A stretch of 7,952 nucleotides of DNA from an uncultured Lachnospiraceae bacterium (GCA_910577065.1 CAJTLD010000083.1:1-7952); one strand, 5' to 3'; numbered from the stretch's first letter, positions 1-6,508 are shown. Translations and numbers: made by a program. The notes: generated from the sequence alone by a model not told the origin.

Positions 1-3
1 TTC

Positions 4-70
4 TGGCCCCATTACTGTACTGGCCTGTGGCCGTGCAGCGCAGTGCACGGCCCGGGAGTGAACAGTAACG
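4..70. repeat. Palindromic intergenic repeat, copy 1 (long form)
   Basis: Positions 4-40 match 5155-5191 at 34 of 37 bases, and the three differences (20, 28, 35) are all transitions. The copy holds a perfect 9-bp stem, 29-37 paired with 44-52, around a 6-base loop (GCGCAG). An outer inverted repeat pairs TTACTGT (12-18) with ACAGTAA (62-68), so the whole unit folds as a nested cruciform-like structure. It contains no coding frame of note. It resembles REP/MITE-like intergenic palindromes of Clostridia; the family name is not known to me. It sits just outside the terminator at 81-123. Confidence 0.75.
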
Positions 71-80
71 ACAAAAGAAC

Positions 81-123
81 AAATCCCCAGACCGCGCTGC
101 AGCACAGTTTGGGGATTTTTTTT
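81..123 (+). terminator. Rho-independent terminator, strong on the plus strand, possibly bidirectional
   Basis: A 9-bp stem AAATCCCCA (81-89) pairs with TGGGGATTT (110-118) around a 20-base loop that contains the self-complementary GCTGCAGC. On the plus strand the stem runs into eight T's (116-123), a classical intrinsic terminator. Read on the minus strand the same stem is followed by a poorer T-rich stretch (TTTGTTCTTTT). It lies 15 bases beyond the stop of the small exported-protein gene, so it probably also ends that minus-strand transcript. No plus-strand gene feeding into it is visible in the window. Confidence 0.8.
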
Positions 124-137
124 ATGGCGTAGTTGGG

Positions 138-377
138 TTATGGCACGTCTATCCACTCCGAATCAACCCAATACCGCTTTGTTTCGTTCCATCTACGGTA
201 CTGCAGTTTTCCCTTATATAATCTATACTTTTCTACTATTACATCAGACGTAAAGTACTGGGATTCTGATACATCCAACGATTTATTACTGATATTTAAT
301 TCAGATGCATATGTACGTCCAGTTACAGATAATATACATCCTGCTAACATAACCGCTAATATTATTCTTTTTTTCAT
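138..377 (-). CDS. Small exported Trp/Tyr-rich protein of unknown function
   Basis: This 79-residue product begins with a signal peptide: a basic start (MKKR), a hydrophobic core to about residue 20, and a likely signal peptidase I site after Ala24 (T-Y-A). An LAGC stretch at 11-14 could be read as a lipobox, but it comes very early and hydrophobic sequence continues after it, so a plain secreted protein is preferred. The mature part is about 55 residues. Its last 30 are rich in aromatic and basic residues with regularly spaced tryptophans (W63, W70, W75), including RRWNET (61-66) and WVD (70-72). I associate this kind of tail with small secreted Firmicutes proteins but cannot name a family or function. 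The ATG directly abuts the M56 gene's stop codon, and the Shine-Dalgarno lies inside that gene, so the two are co-transcribed and probably translationally coupled. This makes it a candidate partner or substrate of the protease (inference). Confidence 0.82.
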   Translation of the reverse strand: MKKRIILAVMLAGCILSVTGRTYASELNISNKSLDVSESQYFTSDVIVEKYRLYKGKLQYRRWNETKRYWVDSEWIDVP

Positions 378-1553
378 TTAATCCTCCCTTATTTTAAAAC
401 CTCTTTCTAAATACCATTCTAACGTCTCTAATGGAATTTCATTCTCCATCGCTTCTCCTGTTTCACTGTCTATATGGAAATAATATTTTCCATCTTTATA
501 TACTATGTAAGAATTGTCCGGCGTTACTTCATATGCATCCGAATCTGTTGCAACTTCTTTCTCCGGCGGATCATAACCCGCTATTGGCAGAATGCTATAA
601 GACAAAACCCACACCAAAATAAATACGGAAACCATCAGGAACATATACCAGGTAACCCTGTTGTTATTTTTCCGGCTGTTTAATATAAACTGGAAGCGTT
701 CCCCAATTTCGCTTTTTACATTTTTCCCCAGAGAAAGCATGTTTGACCCTCCAAACCGCCCGGAATCCCCAGGGTCTTTCATTATTTTAATTATTGTTTC
801 CAGGTACTCGACCGTTTCCCGAGAAGACAGTAATTTTGTAACACTCAGATCGCAGCGCATCTCCAGACACTGTTCCACTTCCCTGTCCAGCATGTATGCA
901 AACGGATTCCACCAGAATATACAGCAAAAACATACCGACGCCATTTTGATGTTCAGATCTCCATGAATCAGATGCGTATACTCATGCATCAGTATGTAAA
1001 ACAGTTCCTGATCTTCATATTCCCTCTCCTGAAGCAAAATCCTCCTTTTTCGCAGTCCTGCTCCTTTCGGCATAAGTATATTCGGATGGTGCAATATTTC
1101 CACATTCCGCTCTTTTCCTGTTTTCTCATATACACTTTGCAGAATCCTCCTGCACTGCTCGTCATCACGCACACACAATTGGGCATGCAGACGGCACATA
1201 GATCTGTATTCCAACAGGAAAAGGATAAGCCGGACTGCAGCCACCGCAAACCATATCAAACAGGCAATGTCTAACATACAGACCCGCCAGCTTCCAATGG
1301 GATACCTGCGAAACCACAGCCAGTCGTACAAAGCCGCATAAACTCCTTTCCAGGAAACAGCCCGCGTAAATGGAAAATCAAGCGGTATCAGCAGGCGCGC
1401 AATGCACAATACAAACATCAGCAAAATACCAAATATGCCGTATCCATTTACCACTACTTTCTTTTTCCGCATCCAGCTTAGCATGCCTGTCAATATCCCA
1501 CTGCAGACCACCGCCATCAATACAGATGACAGCGATATTTTGATGTTCAGCAT
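378..1553 (-). CDS. BlaR1/MecR1-like M56 family membrane metallopeptidase lacking a penicillin-binding domain
   Basis: This is a 391-residue integral membrane zinc protease of the M56 family. Four hydrophobic segments can be read at about 6-27, 37-56, 93-116 and 302-323, with a weaker one near 205-221. The zinc motif HEYTH is at 190-194, in the cytoplasmic loop between the third and last segments. E231 in EMRCD is the probable third zinc ligand, as in the family's E-x-x-C-D motif. In BlaR1/MecR1 this domain relays an outside signal by cleaving a BlaI/MecI-type repressor. Here the extracytoplasmic tail is only about 68 residues (324-391), far too short for the usual beta-lactam-binding sensor domain of roughly 240 residues, so a beta-lactam receptor role is unlikely. 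No blaI lies upstream. The start is supported by AAGGGGG four bases before the ATG and by a consensus promoter about 110 bases upstream. Substrate and signal are unknown. The gene is more AT-rich than the genes to its right. Confidence 0.9.
   Translation of the reverse strand: MLNIKISLSSVLMAVVCSGILTGMLSWMRKKKVVVNGYGIFGILLMFVLCIARLLIPLDFPFTRAVSWKGVYAALYDWLWFRRYPIGSWRVCMLDIACLIWFAVAAVRLILFLLEYRSMCRLHAQLCVRDDEQCRRILQSVYEKTGKERNVEILHHPNILMPKGAGLRKRRILLQEREYEDQELFYILMHEYTHLIHGDLNIKMASVCFCCIFWWNPFAYMLDREVEQCLEMRCDLSVTKLLSSRETVEYLETIIKIMKDPGDSGRFGGSNMLSLGKNVKSEIGERFQFILNSRKNNNRVTWYMFLMVSVFILVWVLSYSILPIAGYDPPEKEVATDSDAYEVTPDNSYIVYKDGKYYFHIDSETGEAMENEIPLETLEWYLERGFKIRED
383..390 (-). promoter_or_regulatory. 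Shine-Dalgarno of the small exported protein, embedded in the M56 gene
   Basis: On the minus strand AAGGGAGG lies 5 bases before the ATG at 377. It is formed by the final codons (K-I-R-E-D) of the upstream protease gene. The upstream stop TAA (380-378) falls between this site and the start. This supports the chosen start and suggests coupled translation. Confidence 0.8.
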
Positions 1554-1664
1554 CTTTCCCCCTTTCTTTCGCTGAGCCCATACTTCAATGACATCTGCAA
1601 TTTATTCTCCAGTGTTCTGCTATCACCTTCTCTCGTTTTTTCATTTGTAATTACTATTAATTCG

Positions 1665-1693
1665 ATTATACTATTACCAAAACTTCTTGTCAA
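1665..1693 (-). promoter_or_regulatory. Exact-consensus sigma-A promoter for the M56 cassette
   Basis: Read on the minus strand, TTGACA (1693-1688) is followed by a 17-base spacer and TATAAT (1670-1665), a perfect match to the housekeeping promoter consensus. An A at 1658 is a good predicted start, giving a leader of about 105 bases before the M56 ATG. The promoter lies just beyond the stop of the FAD dehydrogenase gene, and I see no convincing terminator between them, so read-through from argS may add to expression. Confidence 0.9.
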
Positions 1694-1725
1694 ATAATAT
1701 ATCTTTTACAATCACCTTTCCACAC

Positions 1726-3318
1726 TTAGCGGGAGATTTGCGCCGTATTTTGCGCAATCGCCTCCGCCGTCTTGATCCCGTCCATAGCCGCGGACATGAT
1801 CCCGCCCGCATATCCCGCGCCTTCACCGCAGGGATACAGCCCGCGGACGCCGCTTTGAAAGTCCTCCCCTCTGGGGATTCTGACCGGGGAAGACGTACGG
1901 CTTTCCACACCCGAGAGCACGGTGTCGTCCCGGTTAAACCCGGGAATCTTTTTGGCAAACTGCTCCATCCCGCAGATAAACGATTCCGAAATCTCTGTCC
2001 CAAATAACGTATGCAGCGCCCCAAACTGCGCCGCGCCGCAGGTGCAGGAAAGCGCTTCCCCATAAGAGACGCTTTCCTGCCTGCGCTTAAAATCCCCGTA
2101 TAGCTGCTGTGGGATTGCCCCGCTGCCAATCCGGTATGCCGCCTCTTCTGTCCTGCGCTGGAATGCAATCCCGGAAAGCGGGCCGGCTTCTCCAAAATCC
2201 TCCGGCGTAACCGTAACGATCACCGCGCTGTTCGCATTCGCGCCGTCCCGCCTGTAGTTGCTCATGCCGTTTACCGCAAGCCGCTTTTCTTCGGAAGAAG
2301 CATTTACAACATAACCTCCGGGGCACATGCAAAACGTATAAACCCCCCTGCCGCCGACGCCTTTGCCCGCTGCCTTATAAGCTGCCGGCGGAAGGCTGCC
2401 CGCCAGTTTTCCATACTGGCTTTGGTTTATCATATCCTGTAAGTGCTCCACACGCAGCCCTACGGCAAATGCCTTTGCCTGCATAGGAACCTGTTTTTGG
2501 TGCAGCATGGCAAACGTATCCCTTGCGCTGTGGCCAATGGCAAGGGCCAGTACCTGCGCGTCCATCCATTCTTTATGATTTAATTCTATGGCTTTTACCC
2601 GCCCGTTCCCAATCCGGATATCTGTCATGCAGGTTTCAAATAAAAACGTACCCCCGTTCCGGATGATCTCCCGGCGCATTGACGGAATCACTTCCATCAG
2701 CCGGTCTGTCCCGATATGCGGTTTTGCTTCCCTTAGGATTTCTTCCGGCGCGCCATGCGCCGTAAAAATTTCCAGAACCATCCTGCCGCGCCCCAAAGCG
2801 TCTTTTACCAGCGTATTGAGTTTTCCGTCGGAAAACGTGCCGGCTCCTCCTTCCCCAAACAAAACGTTCGAATCCGGATTAAGCCTGCCGCCTTTCCAGA
2901 AGCGCTCCACATCCTCCCTGCGTTTGTCCGCCGTTTTCCCACGTTCTAAAATTATGGGGGCAAACCCTGCCTGCGCCAGCATATAAGCGCAAAAAAGCCC
3001 CGCCGGGCCGCATCCTGCGATTACCGGGCGGGTTTTTAAAGCTTCTGGCCGCGCTGCCGGGAAACGGTACGGCTTTTCTGTAAAAAACCGTATCGTTTCC
3101 CGGTGCAGCCTGTTTACTATCTTCTGATCGTTCGCCGTAGCGACTTCCACCGTATAGACATACCGGATATCTTCTTTTTTGCGGGCGTCCAAAGACTGCT
3201 TCGCAATCCGGTACGACAGTATTTCTTCTTTATTAATACGAAGCAACCGTGTGATCTTTGCTTCCAGGTCTTCCCCCGTATGGGAAACCGGAAGCTTTAA
3301 CTGCTGGATTTGTATCAT
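1726..3318 (-). CDS. FAD-dependent dehydrogenase, COG2509-type, unknown substrate
   Basis: This 530-residue flavoprotein has the FAD/NAD(P)-binding oxidoreductase layout of the uncharacterised COG2509 family. An N-terminal region of about 95 residues precedes the Rossmann motif GCGPAG (102-107), whose beta-alpha-beta unit ends in an acidic E125 expected to bind the FAD ribose. A conserved-looking glycine-rich stretch, GEGGAG (155-160) then FSDGKL, follows. The C-terminal FAD-contact motif CGEGAGYAGG starts at 497. No membrane segment or signal peptide is visible, so it should be cytosolic. The substrate is not known for the family. The ATG lies three bases after the argS stop, and its Shine-Dalgarno GGAGAGG (3334-3328) lies in the last argS codons with 9-base spacing, so it is the second gene of an argS operon. 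The length is near the upper end of what I expect for the family. An antisense or alternative-frame reading (1674-2195) is a shadow. Confidence 0.88.
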   Translation of the reverse strand: MIQIQQLKLPVSHTGEDLEAKITRLLRINKEEILSYRIAKQSLDARKKEDIRYVYTVEVATANDQKIVNRLHRETIRFFTEKPYRFPAARPEALKTRPVIAGCGPAGLFCAYMLAQAGFAPIILERGKTADKRREDVERFWKGGRLNPDSNVLFGEGGAGTFSDGKLNTLVKDALGRGRMVLEIFTAHGAPEEILREAKPHIGTDRLMEVIPSMRREIIRNGGTFLFETCMTDIRIGNGRVKAIELNHKEWMDAQVLALAIGHSARDTFAMLHQKQVPMQAKAFAVGLRVEHLQDMINQSQYGKLAGSLPPAAYKAAGKGVGGRGVYTFCMCPGGYVVNASSEEKRLAVNGMSNYRRDGANANSAVIVTVTPEDFGEAGPLSGIAFQRRTEEAAYRIGSGAIPQQLYGDFKRRQESVSYGEALSCTCGAAQFGALHTLFGTEISESFICGMEQFAKKIPGFNRDDTVLSGVESRTSSPVRIPRGEDFQSGVRGLYPCGEGAGYAGGIMSAAMDGIKTAEAIAQNTAQISR

Positions 3319-3321
3319 CCC

Positions 3322-5091
3322 CTACATCCTCTCCGGAGCCGAAAAACCCAGCACGTCTATGCAGGTTTCCAAAACGCCCCTGGTCAGTTCCAATAAACAG
3401 ATATAACCTGCCTGCACCGTCTCGTCCTCTTCCGTCAATATTTTTGTTTCATGGTAAAAATGGTTCAGCGCGTTTGCAAGCCCGTATATATAAGCGCATA
3501 CCCTGTGCGGCGCGGCGTCTGCAAAAGCCGCCTCCATTGCTGCCGCAAAACCGGTAAGTTCTAACATCAGCCCTTTTTCGCTCTCTGATTTTGCCGGAAG
3601 TATCTTCGCGCCTTCCGCCGTCTTTCCAAGCGCTTTGTATTTTGCAAGGATGGATTTGATCCGCACAATCGTATAGAGGATATAAGGCCCGGTATTTCCT
3701 TCAAACGAGGTAAAACGGTCGATATCAAAGATGTAGTCTTTCGACGCCTGATTGGATAAATCCCCGTACTTTACAGCCGATAACCCTACTATTTTGGCGG
3801 TTTTTCTGGCTTCGGCTTCGTCCATCGTATGATTGTCCGATATTTTTTTGTACATTTCTTCGTTGATTTCAGAAAGCAGGCTCTCCAAACGCATCACGCC
3901 GCCTTCCCTTGTTTTAAAAGGCTTCCCGTCCTTCCCGTTCATTGTGCCAAATCCGAGGAATTTCAGTTCTGTGCCCGCGCCGACAATCCCTGTCTTTTTG
4001 GCGCAGCGGAATACCTGCGTAAAATACAGTTCCTGGCGTTTGTCTACAATATAAATAATTTCGTCCGGATGATAGTCCTTCATACGCCAGACAAACGTTG
4101 CCAGATCGGTCGTATTGTAAAGCGAAGCCCCGTCTGATTTTAAAATCATGCACGGCGGGATTTCCTTGGTATCCGTCTCTTCTTTGACGTCCACAACCAG
4201 GGCTCCTTCACTGATATAGGCGTACCCGTCGTCCTTCATCTTCTGCACCATATCCGGAATAAACGGCTGCGCGTCCGATTCCCCTTTCCACAGATCAAAC
4301 GAAACGTTTAAATTTTCGTAATTGCGTTTTAAATCGGTGACGGACACATTTAAAATATGCGCAAGCAGGGCCTGATATCCTCTCCTTCCCTGCTGCAGTT
4401 CATACGTCGCCTGCATGGCCGCTTCCTTATACGACGCCTGCTCTTTGGATTTTGCGCTTGCCGTCGGGTAAATCTCTTCCAGCTCCGTTATCGTAAACGG
4501 CGCTTCTTCGGGATAACTGCCTTCGTAGTGTTCGTCAAAATAGGGAAGATTTGGCTTTCGCTCCCTTAATTCCGTTATAATCAACCCCATTTGCAGGCCC
4601 CAGTCGCCAAGGTGCACGTCCCCTATCATGTTGTGCCCCAAAAACCGTCCGAGCCGCTTGATGCTTTCCCCGATAACCGCAGAACGCAGATGCCCCACAT
4701 GCAGCGGCTTTGCTACGTTCGGGCCGCCGTAATCAAGCATAATAAGCCTTGGGTTTTTATCTGTTTCACAGCCAAACCGTTTTGGATCGTTTTTCATTTC
4801 CTGCAAATAGCCCGCCAGATACGCATTATCCAGCTTTAAGTTTAAAAATCCGGGCTTTACGGATTCCGCTAATGAAAACATGGCGCTGCCGGAAAGCTTC
4901 GCCGCTACCTCGTCGGCTATTAAAAAAGGCGCTTTTTTATATTCTTTTGCCGCAGCCATAGCGCCGTTGCACTGGTATTCGCACAAATCGGGGCGGTTCG
5001 ATAAAGTCACTTTTCCATATTTTTCATCATAGCCGCATTCTGTAAATGCTTTTGTCACTTCCGCTGAAATCAAATCTAAAATCTTTTTCAT
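3322..5091 (-). CDS. argS: Arginyl-tRNA synthetase
   Basis: This class I aminoacyl-tRNA synthetase charges tRNA-Arg with arginine using ATP in the cytosol. The 589-residue length is normal for bacterial ArgRS. The N-terminal tRNA-binding (Add-1-like) domain spans about 1-110. The catalytic core has the HIGH-type signature HVGH (131-134) within a typical GGPNVAKPLHVGHLRS context, followed by GDVHLGDWG (157-165). The KMSKS position reads KTREG (393-397), the relaxed form common in ArgRS. EGNTGPY (464-470) and the C-terminal DALR-type anticodon-binding region with NHFYHE (543-548) complete the fold. The start is supported by AAAGGAG seven bases upstream and its own promoter at 5122-5150. The leader is only about 24 bases, too short for a T-box riboswitch. 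It is coupled to the FAD dehydrogenase gene downstream. Confidence 0.97.
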   Translation of the reverse strand: MKKILDLISAEVTKAFTECGYDEKYGKVTLSNRPDLCEYQCNGAMAAAKEYKKAPFLIADEVAAKLSGSAMFSLAESVKPGFLNLKLDNAYLAGYLQEMKNDPKRFGCETDKNPRLIMLDYGGPNVAKPLHVGHLRSAVIGESIKRLGRFLGHNMIGDVHLGDWGLQMGLIITELRERKPNLPYFDEHYEGSYPEEAPFTITELEEIYPTASAKSKEQASYKEAAMQATYELQQGRRGYQALLAHILNVSVTDLKRNYENLNVSFDLWKGESDAQPFIPDMVQKMKDDGYAYISEGALVVDVKEETDTKEIPPCMILKSDGASLYNTTDLATFVWRMKDYHPDEIIYIVDKRQELYFTQVFRCAKKTGIVGAGTELKFLGFGTMNGKDGKPFKTREGGVMRLESLLSEINEEMYKKISDNHTMDEAEARKTAKIVGLSAVKYGDLSNQASKDYIFDIDRFTSFEGNTGPYILYTIVRIKSILAKYKALGKTAEGAKILPAKSESEKGLMLELTGFAAAMEAAFADAAPHRVCAYIYGLANALNHFYHETKILTEEDETVQAGYICLLELTRGVLETCIDVLGFSAPERM

Positions 5092-5121
5092 TTGGACACT
5101 CCTTTATCATAAGCTCCATTT

Positions 5122-5150
5122 ATTGTATACATTTTTTTAGAAAAAGTCAA
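5122..5150 (-). promoter_or_regulatory. Sigma-A promoter of the argS operon
   Basis: On the minus strand TTGACT (5150-5145), a 17-base spacer and TACAAT (5127-5122) each differ from consensus by one base. The predicted transcription start is near 5115-5116, leaving a leader of about 24 bases with the ribosome binding site AAAGGAG at 5105-5099. The intergenic repeat ends four bases upstream of the -35 box. Confidence 0.85.
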
Positions 5151-5154
5151 CGCT

Positions 5155-5196
5155 TGGCCCCATTACTGTATTGGCCTGCGGCCGTACAGCGTACGG
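5155..5196. repeat. Palindromic intergenic repeat, copy 2 (shortened)
   Basis: Positions 5155-5191 match 4-40 at 34 of 37 bases. The hairpin is reduced to a 6-bp stem, CCGTAC (5182-5187) paired with GTACGG (5191-5196), with a 3-base loop. The distal arm carrying the ACAGTAA half of the outer inverted repeat is missing; the copy stops four bases before the complement of the trmD stop codon. GGCC-TGC-GGCC (5173-5183) offers a competing small hairpin. It lies between trmD and the argS promoter. It could form a structured 3' end on trmD mRNA, but there is no U-run right after the stem, so I do not call it a terminator. Confidence 0.75.
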
Positions 5197-5199
5197 ATC

Positions 5200-5934
5200 C
5201 TATCCCATCTTGTCGTGCACTTTGTACACTGCTTTTTCTTTAATTGTCAGTTCCGCTTTTTTTAACAAATCCGGGCGGAAGCGCTTTGTCCGGAGGATTG
5301 ACTGCTCCCTTCTCCAAAGTTCTACTTTTTTATGATCGCCTGAAAGCAAGACATCCGGCACTTTTTTGCCGAGCCACTCCGCCGGCCTTGAATACTGCGG
5401 ATATTCCAAAAGATTGCCTTCAAATGATTCCATGGCGGCGGAAGCTTCATTGGCCAAAACGCCCGGTACCATACGCGAAACGGCGTCCACCACTACCATT
5501 GCGGCAAGTTCCCCGCCCGTCAGCACATAGTCGCCGATGGACATATAATCCGTTACAATCTCCTCGAGCACGCGCTCGTCCACGCCTTCATAATGCCCGC
5601 AGAGAAACACCAGATCCGTTTCCTGCGCCAGTTCTTTTGCCGCGGGCTGTGTAAACGTGCTTCCCTGCGGGGTCAGATAAACCGTTCTCGGACGCTTGCC
5701 AATCCGGTCTGCCACAGACAGGTAAGCGTCATAAATCGGCTGCGCCTGCATCACCATGCCCGCGCCTCCGCCATACGGATAATCGTCCGTTTTCTGGTGC
5801 CTGTCTTTTGTAAAATCCCGGATATTGACGGCTTCAATACTGAGTATGCCTTTCTCGGCCGCTTTGCCGATAATACTGGTATGCAGGGCGTTTGTTACCA
5901 TTTCCGGAAATAATGTAAGAATATAAAAATGCAT
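5200..5934 (-). CDS. trmD: tRNA (guanine-N1-)-methyltransferase
   Basis: TrmD methylates N1 of G37 next to the anticodon of certain tRNAs using S-adenosylmethionine, which prevents frameshifting; it works as a dimer with a deep trefoil knot (SPOUT fold). The 244-residue product has the family signatures YPYGGGAGM (52-60), TPQG (88-91), CGHYEGVDER (112-121) and SIGDYVLTGGELA (132-144), then R154 and S165 of the active-site region. The place of the E. coli catalytic Asp169 is held by Glu169 here. The frame stays open further upstream, to an ATG at 6033, but the family begins at M-H-F-Y-I. The ATG at 5934 has AGGAG five bases before it and lies two bases after the rimM stop, so 5934 is the real start. 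The Shine-Dalgarno overlaps the end of rimM, implying coupled translation. rplS, the usual next gene, is absent. Confidence 0.96.
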   Translation of the reverse strand: MHFYILTLFPEMVTNALHTSIIGKAAEKGILSIEAVNIRDFTKDRHQKTDDYPYGGGAGMVMQAQPIYDAYLSVADRIGKRPRTVYLTPQGSTFTQPAAKELAQETDLVFLCGHYEGVDERVLEEIVTDYMSIGDYVLTGGELAAMVVVDAVSRMVPGVLANEASAAMESFEGNLLEYPQYSRPAEWLGKKVPDVLLSGDHKKVELWRREQSILRTKRFRPDLLKKAELTIKEKAVYKVHDKMG

Positions 5935-5936
5935 AA

Positions 5937-6473
5937 TTACTCCTGTTTTTTCTTTTTCTGGTTTGCTTCGCGCAGCCCCGGCAAAAGATGCAGCGTGATA
6001 CGGCCGTTTTGTATGTCCACCTGTTTGACGCATTCCCGGATTGCCGGAACGAGCAAATCTTCTGCGCCCGATTTTCGGATTACATAAACGTCGTTTGCCG
6101 CAGACTGCAGTACGTCGGCTACTTCTCCCAAATCTTCCCCCGTGTCAGAAACAGCCGAAAGGCCAATCAGATCCGCAATAAAATATTCGTTTTCCTCCAA
6201 TGGGACGGCCTGATCCCTGGTGACAAGCAGTTCTTTCTGACGGAATTTCTGTACGTCGTCGATATTATCAAACCCTTTGAATTTTAAAATTACCATATTT
6301 TTAAAAAAACGCACCCGTTCGATTTCGAGACGTTTTTTTTGGGTTCCGTTATTTAGTACAATTTCCTCCAAATCCAGGAAACGCTTTGCGTCGTCCGTAG
6401 TCGGAAATACCTTTACTTCTCCGTGCAGGCCATGGGTATTCGTGACAATCCCTACTTTTATCCATTCATCCAT
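5937..6473 (-). CDS. rimM: 16S rRNA processing / 30S maturation factor RimM
   Basis: RimM binds ribosomal protein S19 and the 30S head and helps late 16S rRNA maturation. The 178 residues match the family length. The N-terminal beta-barrel carries the hallmark THGLHGEVKV (13-22). The C-terminal PRC barrel spans about 95-165, with EYFIADLIGL (96-105), NDVYV (127-131) and LLVPAI (140-145). The C-terminus is a short lysine-rich tail (KKKK). The ATG lies 35 bases after the CapA-like gene's stop codon. The nearest Shine-Dalgarno (AGGAG, 6490-6486) is 12 bases away, longer than ideal, so initiation may be modest or coupled to the gene before it. It is paired with trmD as usual, but rpsP and the KH-domain gene that normally precede it are replaced by the CapA-like gene. 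Confidence 0.96.
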   Translation of the reverse strand: MDEWIKVGIVTNTHGLHGEVKVFPTTDDAKRFLDLEEIVLNNGTQKKRLEIERVRFFKNMVILKFKGFDNIDDVQKFRQKELLVTRDQAVPLEENEYFIADLIGLSAVSDTGEDLGEVADVLQSAANDVYVIRKSGAEDLLVPAIRECVKQVDIQNGRITLHLLPGLREANQKKKKQE

Positions 6474-6508
6474 ATAGATAATATTCTCCTCTCCGTTTGC
6501 CTGTTTCT

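Noticed and set aside
1636..1651. BlaI-type operator near the M56 promoter (TACA-AA-TGAA)
   Set aside because: One half-site is imperfect relative to TACA-NN-TGTA, the region is AT-rich, and no BlaI gene is present; chance is likely.
1674..2195. 173-residue minus-strand frame overlapping the end of the FAD dehydrogenase
   Set aside because: It lies in another frame of a well-supported gene, its composition is low-complexity Arg/Gly/Ser/Pro-rich, and no family motif or ribosome binding site is visible.
5092..5121. T-box riboswitch ahead of argS
   Set aside because: The predicted leader is only about 24 bases, with no room for specifier and antiterminator structures.
5173..5200. Intrinsic terminator after trmD
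   Set aside because: Stems are present but no T-run follows on the minus strand until well after the structure; treated as part of the repeat instead.
5244..5654. 136-residue plus-strand frame opposite trmD
   Set aside because: It is antisense to a fully conserved housekeeping gene and has a Pro/Arg-rich composition typical of a shadow frame.
5935..6033. N-terminal extension of trmD to the ATG at 6033
   Set aside because: It would overlap rimM by about 97 bases and adds residues unlike any TrmD; the ATG at 5934 has a good ribosome binding site and matches the family start.
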